Assembly: GCF_030064165.1 (NCBI RefSeq)
Contig: NZ_CP125947.1
Span: 1,364,001-1,428,000, forward strand
Direction of reading: 5' to 3'
DNA length: 64,000 bases
From: Comamonas resistens
GTDB lineage: Bacteria; Pseudomonadota; Gammaproteobacteria; Burkholderiales; Burkholderiaceae_C
Part shown: in pieces, positions 1-8,036 of the stretch
Numbering within the stretch: position 1 is the first letter of the stretch
How the letters are laid out: each line of letters begins with the position of its first letter
Position numbers and translations under genes: made by a program
Notes under the pieces: model-generated
Database searches by the model: none
Seen by the model: the letters and a program-made list of their open reading frames with translations, nothing else
Told to the model about the DNA's origin: nothing

Positions 1-928
1 GCTTGAGGATGGCGTCCGGTGTATGGCCGGGCGCGGTGGTGTAGTCCGAGCGGCGGGTGTTGCAGGTGGATGCTTCCCACAGCACGCCGGCAATCACCAC
101 CGAGTTGGGGATGACCTGGGCGATGCGCAGGGGGCGGATGAATTCCACGATCTCGGAGATATCGCTGTCTTCGTCGAACTGGATTTCCAGCGGCTTGAAG
201 ACCGGGGGCTTGGGCATCAGCCAGAAACCCATCTTGGTGCAGATGCCGTAGTTGGACTGGGTGAACATGCCATCCAGCGTCGGGCCGTAGCCCCACTTGA
301 ACACCTGCCAGGCCTTGTCGCCCTTGACGCCGCCCATGCCGGTGCGCAGCACATCGCCGTTGGCCATCACCACTTCCATGCCGCACTGCATCATGAAGTG
401 TTCGCCATAGGGGGTGTAGCCCACGCCGCGGTCCATGGTGTTGCCCAGCGGGCCGGCAATGGCCGAAGGTGCCGAGAACGACAGCATCAAGGGAATCTTG
501 TTCTCTTCGAGGTAGTCGTAGAGCATCTGGTAGGTCACGCCAGGCTCGACCAGGGCCGTGCACAGTTCGGGGTCCACGTGGATGATCTTGTTCATCTTGC
601 GCAGATCCAGCACCACCTGGCCGCGCTGGCCCGGTGCGGCCGAGCCGTAGCCGAAGTTGCGGCCGGTGGAGATGGTCCATACGGGCACCTTGTGCTCGTT
701 GCAGATCTTGACGACTTGCTGCACCTGCTCCACGGTGGTGGCGGTCACCACGGCCGATGGTGTGTGCTCTTCGGTGGGCACAGCCATCATCACCTTGGTG
801 TAGGGACGAACCAGCTCGTCCTTGATCATCACATTGTCTTCGCCCAGGGCTTTCTTGAACTTGGCGATGGCGGCGTCAAAGCTGCTCTCGCTCATGCCCT
901 TGGGCAGGGCCATGTATTTGCTTGTCAT
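1..928 (-). CDS. pchF: p-cresol methylhydroxylase flavoprotein subunit PchF (3' end beyond window)
   Basis: Flavoprotein subunit of 4-cresol dehydrogenase (hydroxylating), which oxidises p-cresol to 4-hydroxybenzyl alcohol and then 4-hydroxybenzaldehyde and passes electrons to the cytochrome subunit. The 309 codons present cover the N-terminal PCMH-type FAD-binding domain. Recognisable stretches are PSAVVTATTVEQVQ, TISTGRNFGYGSA, LSFSAPSAIAGP and GVGYTPYGEHFMMQCGMEV, which closely match the Pseudomonas putida enzyme as I remember it. The tyrosine that carries covalent FAD in that enzyme (about residue 384) lies outside the window. The ATG at 928 follows a GGAAAG-type ribosome site. The N-terminus has no hydrophobic or twin-arginine leader, although the assembled enzyme is known as periplasmic. 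Last gene of the pchA-C-X-F operon visible here. Confidence 0.93.
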   Translation of the reverse strand, partial: MTSKYMALPKGMSESSFDAAIAKFKKALGEDNVMIKDELVRPYTKVMMAVPTEEHTPSAVVTATTVEQVQQVVKICNEHKVPVWTISTGRNFGYGSAAPGQRGQVVLDLRKMNKIIHVDPELCTALVEPGVTYQMLYDYLEENKIPLMLSFSAPSAIAGPLGNTMDRGVGYTPYGEHFMMQCGMEVVMANGDVLRTGMGGVKGDKAWQVFKWGYGPTLDGMFTQSNYGICTKMGFWLMPKPPVFKPLEIQFDEDSDISEIVEFIRPLRIAQVIPNSVVIAGVLWEASTCNTRRSDYTTAPGHTPDAILK

Positions 929-945
929 GCTCTGCTTTCCTTGTT

Positions 946-1449
946 TTAGATCACGCAGCGAAAAGACACGCGGGCTTCGTTGCCGGCGACTGCTGCGGGG
1001 GTGTTCATGGCTTGGCCCGAGACCAGCGATTGGCCTAGTGCCCGGGCCCAGTCGGCGGCGGCGCTGTCCACGCGGTGGTTCTCGACAGCCAGCACGCGGC
1101 CACCGCTGGAGCGAACAAGGTCCAGCACCAGCGTGGCCGAGGCGTCATCGAGCAGGCCTACCAGCAGGGTTTGTTTGCCGTCGGCCAGCAGCTCGCCCAA
1201 TTGGTTGAAGGCGGCACTGTCCAGGCCTTGCAGGCCGGTGTGGGCTGCGCCAAGGGCGGTGTCTTGAACACCGGCCGCAAAGGCAGCATCCAGGGCGGAT
1301 CCGTGCAGGGCGGAGGTCACGGCCAGCACGTCGCTGGACGCAGCAGTCTTGCCGGTCAGCGCGGAGGCCACTTGTGTCAGGCCCATGCCGGAGACAGCTA
1401 GGCCTGCAGCGGCCAGGCCTTTGAGTAGAGAGCGGCGATCGGTTTGCAT
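946..1449 (-). CDS. pchX: PchX-like protein with twin-arginine-type leader
   Basis: A 167-residue protein lying between the cytochrome and flavoprotein genes, the position of pchX in the known pchACXF operon; its biochemical function is not established. The N-terminus has D-R-R-S-L-L-K-G followed by an alanine-rich hydrophobic stretch and a VASA-type cleavage region, which looks like a Tat leader. The mature part is alanine-rich, probably helical, and has no cofactor motif I recognise. Two start codons are possible: GTG at 1452 and ATG at 1449. I chose the ATG, which has a GAGGA ribosome site 6-10 bases upstream. The pchC stop is 13 bases upstream and pchF starts 17 bases downstream, so co-expression is near certain. 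An escort role for PchF is my inference. Confidence 0.85.
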   Translation of the reverse strand: MQTDRRSLLKGLAAAGLAVSGMGLTQVASALTGKTAASSDVLAVTSALHGSALDAAFAAGVQDTALGAAHTGLQGLDSAAFNQLGELLADGKQTLLVGLLDDASATLVLDLVRSSGGRVLAVENHRVDSAAADWARALGQSLVSGQAMNTPAAVAGNEARVSFRCVI

Positions 1450-1462
1450 CACATCGTCCTCT

Positions 1463-1783
1463 TTACTTTTTGACGGGCTCGGCAGCCTTGGGGGCCTCTG
1501 TCTTGGACAGATAGTTGGCCAGATCTTCCAGCGTGGCGTCGTCGATATCGGTCACGCGAAAGGCCGGCATGGCGTTCATGCCGTTGCGCGCGATGATCAT
1601 GTAGGTCTGGGGAGGAAAACCGCGGCCCTTGATGACAGGGCCTATGCCGGCCTCATGGCATTTGGCGCAGGTCTTTTCGTAGTAACGCTGGCCTGGGCTG
1701 GTGCTTTGAGAGTCCGCCGCCGAGGCGGAGAGACTGAGACCTGACAGCAGGGCTGCCAGGGCCAGTGGGTATAGATTTTTCAA
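1463..1783 (-). CDS. pchC: p-cresol methylhydroxylase cytochrome c subunit PchC
   Basis: Small class I c-type cytochrome, 106 residues with leader, that accepts electrons from the PchF flavin in the periplasm. The heme attachment motif C-A-K-C-H occurs early in the mature protein, and a distal Met is available in MNAMPAF. A Sec signal peptide (MKNLYPLALAALL..., ending SASA) is present only if translation begins at the TTG at 1783. That TTG has a GGAG ribosome site 7 bases upstream. Upstream in-frame ATGs would add a long non-signal extension and are rejected. The gene lies between pchA (178 bases upstream) and pchX. Function is assigned from the CxxCH motif plus the conserved pch gene order. 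Confidence 0.9.
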   Translation of the reverse strand: MKNLYPLALAALLSGLSLSASAADSQSTSPGQRYYEKTCAKCHEAGIGPVIKGRGFPPQTYMIIARNGMNAMPAFRVTDIDDATLEDLANYLSKTEAPKAAEPVKK

Positions 1784-1961
1784 CGTGAGTCTCCGGTGGT
1801 TCTGTGATGGTCGGCAGACACAAGGCGCAAGCTTGGGTTTGCACCTTGCCCATGCTGGCGCTGCACCTGAGGTATTTGCCTCATGGCCCAATGCCCGCGA
1901 TGGAGGTTTCAAGCGAAGACAGGAGTCATGCCTGCCGGCTACGACTGCTGTCCTGGACGCT

Positions 1962-3413
1962 TTAGAAGGGGTAGTGACGTGCGGTGGTCTGCATGGTGAT
2001 CCAGCGGGTGTCGGTAAAGGCATCGATACCGGCCTGGCCGCCAAAGTGGCCGTAGCCCGAGTTCTTCACGCCGCCGAAAGGCATCTGTGCCTCGTCGTGC
2101 ACGGTGGGACCGTTGACATGACAGATACCGGCTTCGATGCGGCCGGCCACGCGCCAGCCGCGCGCTGTGTCCCTGGTGTAGACGGCGGAAGACAGGCCGA
2201 ACTCGTTGTCGTTGGCCATGGCAATGGCCTGCTCTTCGCCACGCACGCGCACGATGGCTTTCACCGGGGCAAAGGTCTCTTCTCGGAAGATTCGCATCTC
2301 GGGCGTCACGCCGTCTAACAGTGTGGCGGCCATGAGGGTGTCGCTGGCCTTGCCGCCGCAAAGAATCCTGGCACCCTTGGCGACGGCGTCGTCGATGAGT
2401 TCGTTGACGCGGTTCACGGTGTTCATGTCCACGACGGAACCCAGCACCACGGGACCTTGGCGTGGGTCGCCCAGAGGCAGCGATGTGGCGCGTGCCACGA
2501 GCTTGGCGATGAACTCCTCGGCCACGGCCTCGTCCACGATGATGCGTTCGGTGGACATGCAGATCTGGCCCGAGTTGGCGAAGGCGCCAAAGGTGCAGCC
2601 GGCCACGGCGGCATCCACATCGGCATCGTCCAGGACCAGGAACGGAGCCTTGCCGCCCAGCTCCAGAATGACGGGCTTGAGGTACTTGGCGCAGGTCTGG
2701 CCGATGATGCGGCCCACGCGCGTCGAGCCCGTGAAGTTCACGCGGCGCACGGCGGGGTGAGCCACCATGGCCTCGACTACGGCGCCGGCGTCTTCGGGCG
2801 CATTGGTCACAAAGTTCACCACACCAGGCGGCAAGCCGCCTTCCTGCAGCGCTTCGATGATCAGACCGTGCGTGGCAGGGCACAGCTCCGAGCCCTTGAG
2901 GATCACGGTATTTCCGCAGGCCAGGGGCGTGGCAATGGCGCGCACGGCCAGGATGATGGGGGCATTCCAGGGGGCGATGCCCAGCACCACGCCGGCGGGC
3001 TGGCGCACGGCCATGGCCATGCTGCCGGGGATATCCGAAGGAATCAGCTGGCCGTTGATCTGGGTGGTCAGCGATGCGGCTTCGAGAAACATATTGGCGG
3101 CCAGATGCACATTGAAGCCGGCCCAGATGCCGGAGGCGCCAGTTTCGGCAGCCATGGCTGCGGCAAAGGCTTCGGCCTTGGCCTCCAGGGCCTGCGAGGC
3201 CTTCATCAGTATCAGCCTGCGTTCTGTGGGGCCCAGGGCCGCCCAGGCAGGGAAGGCCGCCTGGGCGGCTTCTACGGCCCGCACGGCATCGGCGGTTGTG
3301 GCTGCCGGTGCGCGTGTGGCGACCGAGCCGTCCAGCGGATTCTTGCGTTCGAATGTGGTGCCGTTGCTGGCCTGGGCGGCTTGTCCGCCGATAAGCATGG
3401 TTTGTTCAATCAT
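1962..3413 (-). CDS. pchA: 4-hydroxybenzaldehyde dehydrogenase (NAD(P)+), PchA
   Basis: Aldehyde dehydrogenase superfamily protein of 483 residues, a normal length. It should oxidise the 4-hydroxybenzaldehyde made by PchCF to 4-hydroxybenzoate in the cytoplasm. Visible family motifs are the general-base glutamate in LELGGKAPF, the nucleophile cysteine in NSGQICMSTER, the Rossmann segment FTGSTRVGR and the C-terminal FGGVKNSGYG. Its closest relatives by eye are the vanillin/benzaldehyde dehydrogenases (Vdh). It is the first gene of the pchACXF operon and divergent from an AraC-type regulator, which fits substrate-induced transcription. Vanillin or salicylaldehyde activity cannot be excluded from sequence alone; the operon context favours 4-hydroxybenzaldehyde. 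Confidence 0.88.
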   Translation of the reverse strand: MIEQTMLIGGQAAQASNGTTFERKNPLDGSVATRAPAATTADAVRAVEAAQAAFPAWAALGPTERRLILMKASQALEAKAEAFAAAMAAETGASGIWAGFNVHLAANMFLEAASLTTQINGQLIPSDIPGSMAMAVRQPAGVVLGIAPWNAPIILAVRAIATPLACGNTVILKGSELCPATHGLIIEALQEGGLPPGVVNFVTNAPEDAGAVVEAMVAHPAVRRVNFTGSTRVGRIIGQTCAKYLKPVILELGGKAPFLVLDDADVDAAVAGCTFGAFANSGQICMSTERIIVDEAVAEEFIAKLVARATSLPLGDPRQGPVVLGSVVDMNTVNRVNELIDDAVAKGARILCGGKASDTLMAATLLDGVTPEMRIFREETFAPVKAIVRVRGEEQAIAMANDNEFGLSSAVYTRDTARGWRVAGRIEAGICHVNGPTVHDEAQMPFGGVKNSGYGHFGGQAGIDAFTDTRWITMQTTARHYPF

Positions 3414-3759
3414 GTTTGCTTCCTTCGCGGTGCATCAAAGCATTGATGTGGGTCTAACGGAGCGAAGACAGGTGCGATGCCGCGCAGAATGTTTGTGCTG
3501 CGGGGCTTGTCTCCAACTCATTTCTTGTGCTTGCCTGATTCAGGGTGAGTGCAATCGTAGAAAAGCAGGATGGGTGGTGCTGTGCTGTGCGCGCACAAAC
3601 GGTTTGTCGAATCGTGCACCCGGTAGCGGGTTTTCCCTAGGGTTGAGGCCTGTGCTGGGAGACTGGCTGATACCCTGTGCGAGAAAGTGCGTGCTTGCCG
3701 ATAATGGCGCTATGGACTGTCGATACAGGCAGATTGCGCACGATAAGGAGTCAAGGCAC
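3414..3759. other. Divergent pchA/araC intergenic control region
   Basis: These 346 bases separate the pch operon from its likely regulator and carry no convincing gene; short open frames here lack coding character. A perfect 12-base palindrome, TGTGCGCGCACA, lies at 3586-3597. An ACCCG/CGGGT hairpin with a 4-base loop lies at 3618-3631. Either could be an operator or a regulator site. I could not place confident -35/-10 boxes. The ribosome site of the regulator gene (AAGGAG) is at 3745-3750. Confidence 0.5.
3586..3597. promoter_or_regulatory. 12-bp perfect palindrome, candidate operator
   Basis: TGTGCGCGCACA reads the same on both strands. It lies in the middle of the pchA/araC divergent region, about 173 bases from pchA and 163 from the regulator start. 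The position suits an operator shared by both promoters. AraC-family sites are more often direct repeats, so the assignment is only a candidate. Confidence 0.35.
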
Positions 3760-4710
3760 ATGAGCGCGTCAGTAGTGCTGAGCACTGAAGGATTGCCGGA
3801 GAAGGAAACCGCTCCTGCCTGGCATGACTGGATGGCACAGCTGTTTTCCGGCTTGGACACGGATTTGTACGGAGACACCCGTTTTGACGGGCGTATCAAT
3901 GTCGCCTATGCCGGAGATGTGATGCTGACCAAGCTCGAAGCGGACCGCCACCGTGTGATTCGCGATTCCCACAAGCTGCGAGACAGCGAGATGGCCTATC
4001 TCAAGATCGTGGCTCCATGGGATGGGCATGCCCAGGTGCTGCAAAACGGCCAGCAAGTCAGTGTCAGCAGCGGTGACTGGGTGATCTACGACACCTCTCA
4101 GCCATACGAGGTCGCCAATCCCAGTCATACCGAGCACCTGATCATGATGGTGCCCAAGCAAAGCATTGTCGACCGGGGCCTGCGGCTCGACGGCCTCATG
4201 GGGCGCAGCGTCAGCGGCAGCAGCGGTATTGCGCGCATTGCCTTGCAGACCATGCGCAGCACCTATCAGGAGCTGGACAGCATGGCCGCGCCGCTGGCGC
4301 GGCGCGCGGGGGAGTTGCTGATCGATATGGTGCATCTTTCGCTGCAGGCCATGGCGGGCCAAGCCACGGCCGTCACTCAGAAACAGGCGCTGTATGACCG
4401 CATCTGCGAGCATGTGGCCAGCCATATGCGTGATCCGGGCCTTTCGGTCGAGCAGGTGGCGCAGGCACTCAACTGCAGCAAGCGTCATCTGCACAACGCT
4501 TTCGCGGGACGCGAGCTGTCGCTGGGCGCCTTCATTCAGCAAAGCCGTCTGGAGCTGTGCATGAGAGAGTTGCATTCGCCAGCCTTGGCGCACCGCACCA
4601 TTACCGAGATCGCCATGGACTGCGGCTTTGGCAACAGCGCCCATTTCAGCCGTGCCTTCAAGGCTTATGTCGGCATGTCTCCCAGCGAGTACCGCGCGCT
4701 CAGGGCCTGA
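3760..4710 (+). CDS. AraC/XylS-family transcriptional regulator, probable activator of the pch operon
   Basis: A 316-residue regulator. The N-terminal part (about residues 20-210) resembles the AraC-binding-like sensory domain of FeaR/XylS-type activators. The C-terminal part (about 215-315) has the two AraC helix-turn-helix units, visible in LSVEQVAQALNCSKRHLHNAF and ITEIAMDCGFGNSAHFSRAFK, ending YVGMSPSEYRA. The ATG at 3760 follows AAGGAG by 9 bases; the frame is open far upstream, but earlier starts would read through the intergenic region. Divergent placement next to pchA makes regulation of p-cresol oxidation by an aromatic effector the simplest reading. The effector is not inferable from sequence. 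Confidence 0.88.
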   Translation: MSASVVLSTEGLPEKETAPAWHDWMAQLFSGLDTDLYGDTRFDGRINVAYAGDVMLTKLEADRHRVIRDSHKLRDSEMAYLKIVAPWDGHAQVLQNGQQVSVSSGDWVIYDTSQPYEVANPSHTEHLIMMVPKQSIVDRGLRLDGLMGRSVSGSSGIARIALQTMRSTYQELDSMAAPLARRAGELLIDMVHLSLQAMAGQATAVTQKQALYDRICEHVASHMRDPGLSVEQVAQALNCSKRHLHNAFAGRELSLGAFIQQSRLELCMRELHSPALAHRTITEIAMDCGFGNSAHFSRAFKAYVGMSPSEYRALRA

Positions 4711-4797
4711 TTCCGCGAAAGCTTTGATCGACGCCAGCATGCGTTATTGACGCTATAGGACAATGCAGTCCGTTGCTTATACGGCAGGACTGTTTCC

Positions 4798-5922
4798 ATG
4801 GACATCAATACGCCGCTCGCCTTGCTTGGTGGGCTCACCGCTTCTCAATTCATGCGCAAGCACTGGCATAAAAAGCCTTTGCTTGTGCGCCAGGCCATCC
4901 CGGGGTTCAAAGCCCCCATTCCACGCGCACGTCTGCTGGCCATGGCTGGCGAAGATGGTGTGGAGTCGCGCCTGATCCAGCAGCTCGATGGTGGCAACTG
5001 GAAGCTCGGCCACGGCCCGTTGTCGCGCCGCAGCCTGCCTGCCCTGAACAAACCGGGCTGGACCGTGCTGGTGCAGGGCGTAGACATGCACGACGCCAAG
5101 GTGCACGAGCTGCTGCAGCAATTCCGCTTTGTACCCGAGGCACGCCTCGATGATCTGATGATCAGCTTTGCCACCGATCAGGGCGGCGTGGGTCCGCATT
5201 TCGATAGCTATGACGTGTTTCTGCTGCAGGCCCATGGCAAGCGCCGCTGGCGCATTGGCCGTCAGAAAGACCTGTCGCTGCAGCCCGATAAGCCTTTGAA
5301 GATTCTGGCCAACTTCGAGCCCGAGGAAGAGTTCGTGCTCGAGCCCGGTGACATGCTGTATCTACCACCCAAGTGGGCGCACGACGGTGTGGCCGAGGGT
5401 GAGTGCATGACTTATTCCATCGGCTTTCGTTCGCCCGACCGTAGCGAGCTGGGGCGCGAGTTGCTGCTGCGCATGTCGGACGAGCCGGACGAACCCGAGA
5501 ATCCGGTCATCTACAAGGACCCCAAGCAGGAAGCGGTCAGCAACCCAGCGCTGATTCCCGAGGGCATGTATGACTTTGCGCGCGAGGCCTTGAAGAAAGC
5601 CATGGCCGAACCTCTGGCACTGGAGCGTGCGCTGGGTGAGTACCTGACCGAGCCCAAGCCCAATGTCTGGTTTGAGCATGGTGACGAAAACGGCATGTTC
5701 GAAAGCGTGGTGCTGGATCGCCGCAGTCGCATGATGTATGACGCAAAGCACATTTTCATCAACGGGGAAAGCTATCTGGCAGGTGGCCGCGATGCGACGC
5801 TGATGCGCAAGCTGGCTGACACCAAGGCTCTGTCCCGCAAGGATCTGGCGACCGCCAGCGACGATGCGCTGGAGCTGCTTTCATCCTGGTTTGACGCCGG
5901 CTGGGTGCGCTCGGGCGACTGA
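4798..5922 (+). CDS. Cupin-type 2-oxoglutarate/Fe(II) oxygenase, ribosomal protein L16 arginine hydroxylase family (RoxA/YcfD)
   Basis: A JmjC/cupin-4 protein of 374 residues, the usual length for YcfD/RoxA enzymes that hydroxylate an arginine of ribosomal protein L16. The iron triad is visible as H-F-D in GVGPHFDSYDVF (about residues 137-142) and a later histidine in KWAHDGVAEG. The N-terminal HWHKKPLLVRQA and the double-stranded beta-helix context (FLLQAHGKRRWRI) fit the family, and a C-terminal winged-helix-like part follows. The ATG at 4798 has AGGA about 10 bases upstream. The gene stands alone between the AraC regulator and a lipoprotein gene. Substrate is inferred from family membership only. 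Confidence 0.85.
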   Translation: MDINTPLALLGGLTASQFMRKHWHKKPLLVRQAIPGFKAPIPRARLLAMAGEDGVESRLIQQLDGGNWKLGHGPLSRRSLPALNKPGWTVLVQGVDMHDAKVHELLQQFRFVPEARLDDLMISFATDQGGVGPHFDSYDVFLLQAHGKRRWRIGRQKDLSLQPDKPLKILANFEPEEEFVLEPGDMLYLPPKWAHDGVAEGECMTYSIGFRSPDRSELGRELLLRMSDEPDEPENPVIYKDPKQEAVSNPALIPEGMYDFAREALKKAMAEPLALERALGEYLTEPKPNVWFEHGDENGMFESVVLDRRSRMMYDAKHIFINGESYLAGGRDATLMRKLADTKALSRKDLATASDDALELLSSWFDAGWVRSGD

Positions 5923-6300
5923 ACAGGGTGGACTTGTAACCGGGTCCATGCTAACTTACGTGCTTTCTTGCTGGGTCATTCCTGCCACTTTTGAGTGCCT
6001 GGTGATGATTTTGTAAAGATTTATTAAAGATGAGTCAGAAAATTGACAGGAATGGATTTCTGGTCCAAAGTGTGAAGCACAGCAAGCGAGAGCTTGTTCG
6101 GTAAATAGACCTTGCATTGATTTGTGCGGAATTGTTTAGATGCTGTCAGTGTTAGTCAGCAATGGGCAAAACTACCTATAATGCGAACCGAGTCAATTTA
6201 CTGTTTGACCTGATCTGCCAAAGCGATCAATAGCTGCAACAAGCTGACCGTAATGGCAATCCACCTACTGTCTGCTGAACCTACAAACTAGGAAACTGTT
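5923..6300 (+). other. Promoter-bearing intergenic region, relatively AT-rich
   Basis: This 378-base gap is noticeably more AT-rich than its surroundings and has no credible gene. It holds the promoter of the downstream lipoprotein (TATAAT at 6177-6182) and a TTGACA hexamer near 6051-6056 that has no good -10 partner. Inferred transcription from the TATAAT box would give a 5' leader of roughly 110 bases. Confidence 0.5.
6177..6182 (+). promoter_or_regulatory. Consensus -10 box (TATAAT) for the small lipoprotein gene
   Basis: A perfect sigma-70 -10 hexamer 119 bases upstream of the lipoprotein ATG, in an AT-rich setting. The best -35 candidates (AGTCAG at 17 bases, TTAGTC at 19) are weak, so activity may depend on an activator or on upstream AT-rich DNA. 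Confidence 0.5.
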
Positions 6301-6582
6301 ATGAAGAACTCTCTGATTCTGGCTACCGTGATCGCTGCTGCAGCTCTGGCCGCTTGCGGTGACAAGAAGGCTGAAGCTCCTGCTGCTCCCGCTCCTGCTG
6401 TGGAAGCTCCTGCTCCCGCACCTGCTGCTGAAGCTCCTGCTGCTCCCGCCGCTGAAACTCCCGCACCTGCTGCTGATGCTCCTGCAGCTCCCGCTGCTGA
6501 AGCTCCTGCTGCCCCCGCTGCTGACGCTGACGCCGCCAAGGCCAACGCTGATGCCGCTACCGGCGCTGCTACTGCAAAGTAA
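6301..6582 (+). CDS. Small Ala/Pro-rich lipoprotein
   Basis: A 93-residue protein with a lipoprotein signal peptide (MKNSLILATVIAAAALAAC; lipobox L-A-A-C, predicted lipidated Cys19). After G-D-K-K the rest is low-complexity Ala/Pro/Glu, with irregular tandem APAAEAPAAP-type units and then Ala/Asp/Lys. Such tails are probably extended and may span periplasm or peptidoglycan. No enzymatic domain is present. It has its own -10 box, an AGGAAA ribosome site and a strong terminator, so it looks like a well-expressed single gene. Function is unknown. Codons are dominated by GCT/CCT in the repeat, unlike the GCC-rich neighbours, which suggests high expression or repeat-driven evolution. Confidence 0.85.
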   Translation: MKNSLILATVIAAAALAACGDKKAEAPAAPAPAVEAPAPAPAAEAPAAPAAETPAPAADAPAAPAAEAPAAPAADADAAKANADAATGAATAK

Positions 6583-6620
6583 GCAACTGCTCAAGCAGGC
6601 AAAGGGCTCAGGCCCTGAGC

Positions 6621-6653
6621 AAAAAAAAACCGCACCATGGTGCGGTTTTTTTT
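6621..6653. terminator. Strong bidirectional intrinsic terminator after the lipoprotein gene
   Basis: Arms CCGCACCA and TGGTGCGG form a perfect stem flanked by a run of A on the left and a run of T on the right, so it can work in both directions. A second small hairpin (GCTCAGG/CCTGAGC) lies immediately before it at 6606-6620. Confidence 0.9.
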
Positions 6654-6660
6654 ATTGCCG

Positions 6661-6740
6661 CCGGGCCGCCCCAAGGCAATAAAGCCCCCTTGGGGGCAGC
6701 GGGCACACGTCAGTGGGCAAGCGTGGGGGGCTTTTTTATG
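6661..6740. repeat. Comamonadaceae-type G/C-block intergenic repeat
   Basis: This stretch carries the CCCCCTTGGGGG palindrome followed by a GTGGGCAAGCGTGGGGG-type block that I associate with dispersed intergenic repeats in Comamonadaceae genomes. It fills the gap between the lipoprotein terminator and the bamC terminator. It is related in style, but not base for base, to the repeats at 44417 and 62355. Confidence 0.5.
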
Positions 6741-6800
6741 CCCGCTTTTTCCGCTTCAAGGGGTGGCGCTGCTTTTGGAAAGCTTTGATGGAGTAGCTGC

Positions 6801-6831
6801 AATAAAAAAGCCACCTGGTGTTCCAGGTGGC
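6801..6831 (-). terminator. Intrinsic terminator of the dapA-bamC operon
   Basis: Arms GCCACCTGG and CCAGGTGGC with a 4-base loop. The A-run on the + strand left of the stem is a T-run at the 3' end of the minus-strand transcript, 27 bases downstream of the bamC stop. Confidence 0.85.
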
Positions 6832-6857
6832 TTGGCACGGCTTTGCTTGTCTGAAGC

Positions 6858-7973
6858 TTATTTCAGATCGTCCGTGATCACGCGAATGATGCGCTGACCG
6901 TTGGCAGTGCTGTCAGGTTGACCTTGCTCGTTGAGCACGGAGACCTGGGATTGGTTGCCATTGCCCTTGACCAGGATCTGGTACTTGGCCGGAGGCGCAG
7001 CTTCCTTGCCCTGGCTGAAGATCTTGCTGAAGAAGCCCTTGGTTTCCGTCTTGGCGTTCGGATCCACATAGCGCACATAGTAGACGCCGCGGCTGCGGTC
7101 ACGGTCTTCCACCGTGAAGCCGGTGCGGTCCAGTGCCACGCCCACACGGCGCCAGGCGCGTTCAAAGTCCTCACCCAGTTGCAGCACTGGAACGCCGTTG
7201 ACGGTTTCCATGCGTGCGGTGCTGGTGCTGGCCACGGCAGCGCTGCGGTCGGCCTTGGCAACGGCAGAGGCCTGTTCCTCGCTCACGCCCAGCTTGACCA
7301 TGAGACGGCGCAGGAACTCGGTCTCCAGCTCGGGGTCGCGAGGACGCGGCTGCCAGATGGTGTTGTCCTTGCGCTCGCTGGTATAGACCTCCTGCATGCC
7401 ACGGTGGGTGACATAAATGCGGGTCTTGCCATCGGGTTCGCGCTCCAGGCGGGTGCGGAACTTGTCGCGTTCGCTGGTGGAGTAGAGCGAGTCGAAGACC
7501 TTGCCCAGCGTCTTGCGGATGACGTCCTGAGGCAACTTGGCGCGGTTTTCAGCCCAGTCGGTTTCCAGAATGCCCAACTGGCGGTCTTCCATCGCGTAGA
7601 TGAACCCGTTTTCCAGCCAGAAGTCGCGTGTGGGCTCCCAGAGCTTGTCGGCCGAGCGGTCCACGACCAGCCAGTGCTCGGCGCCATCACGTTCAATGCG
7701 CACGTCGCCGATCTTGTTGGCCGCGGTATTGCTGTCGGTGGGCTTGCCGGCCTTGGCGTTGGCTTGCATGGCCGCTGCGGAAACAACGCCACCAGGGACG
7801 ATGTAGCGCGAGTCTTGCGACAGCTGCGTCAGATCCGGAGGCACTTCGAGCGAAGGGGCTTGGTTTTTGCCTGCGCTCTTGTAGTCGATCTTGGTCTCTT
7901 GGAACGTGGTCGTGCAGGCTGTGAGGCCCAGCGCGAGGCTGAGCAGGCCCAAACGTGCTGTGTTTTGTTTCAC
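6858..7973 (-). CDS. bamC: Outer membrane protein assembly factor BamC (NlpB)
   Basis: Outer-membrane lipoprotein of the BAM complex, 371 residues. The leader ends in the lipobox L-T-A-C (Cys20), followed by the low-complexity loop and the conserved LEVPPDLTQL segment that contacts BamD in E. coli. Two helix-grip domains follow (about 95-220 and 240-371). The start is GTG at 7973 with AAGGA 9 bases upstream. It lies 63 bases downstream of dapA on the same strand, the ancient dapA-bamC arrangement also seen in E. coli, so co-transcription is likely. A terminator lies just past the stop. Confidence 0.92.
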   Translation of the reverse strand: MKQNTARLGLLSLALGLTACTTTFQETKIDYKSAGKNQAPSLEVPPDLTQLSQDSRYIVPGGVVSAAAMQANAKAGKPTDSNTAANKIGDVRIERDGAEHWLVVDRSADKLWEPTRDFWLENGFIYAMEDRQLGILETDWAENRAKLPQDVIRKTLGKVFDSLYSTSERDKFRTRLEREPDGKTRIYVTHRGMQEVYTSERKDNTIWQPRPRDPELETEFLRRLMVKLGVSEEQASAVAKADRSAAVASTSTARMETVNGVPVLQLGEDFERAWRRVGVALDRTGFTVEDRDRSRGVYYVRYVDPNAKTETKGFFSKIFSQGKEAAPPAKYQILVKGNGNQSQVSVLNEQGQPDSTANGQRIIRVITDDLK

Positions 7974-8036
7974 GCGGATTGTCCTTGGGTAGCGTTCAAG
8001 CTATGTGCGAAAAACCGCTAGCTTAGCGCAACTCGA

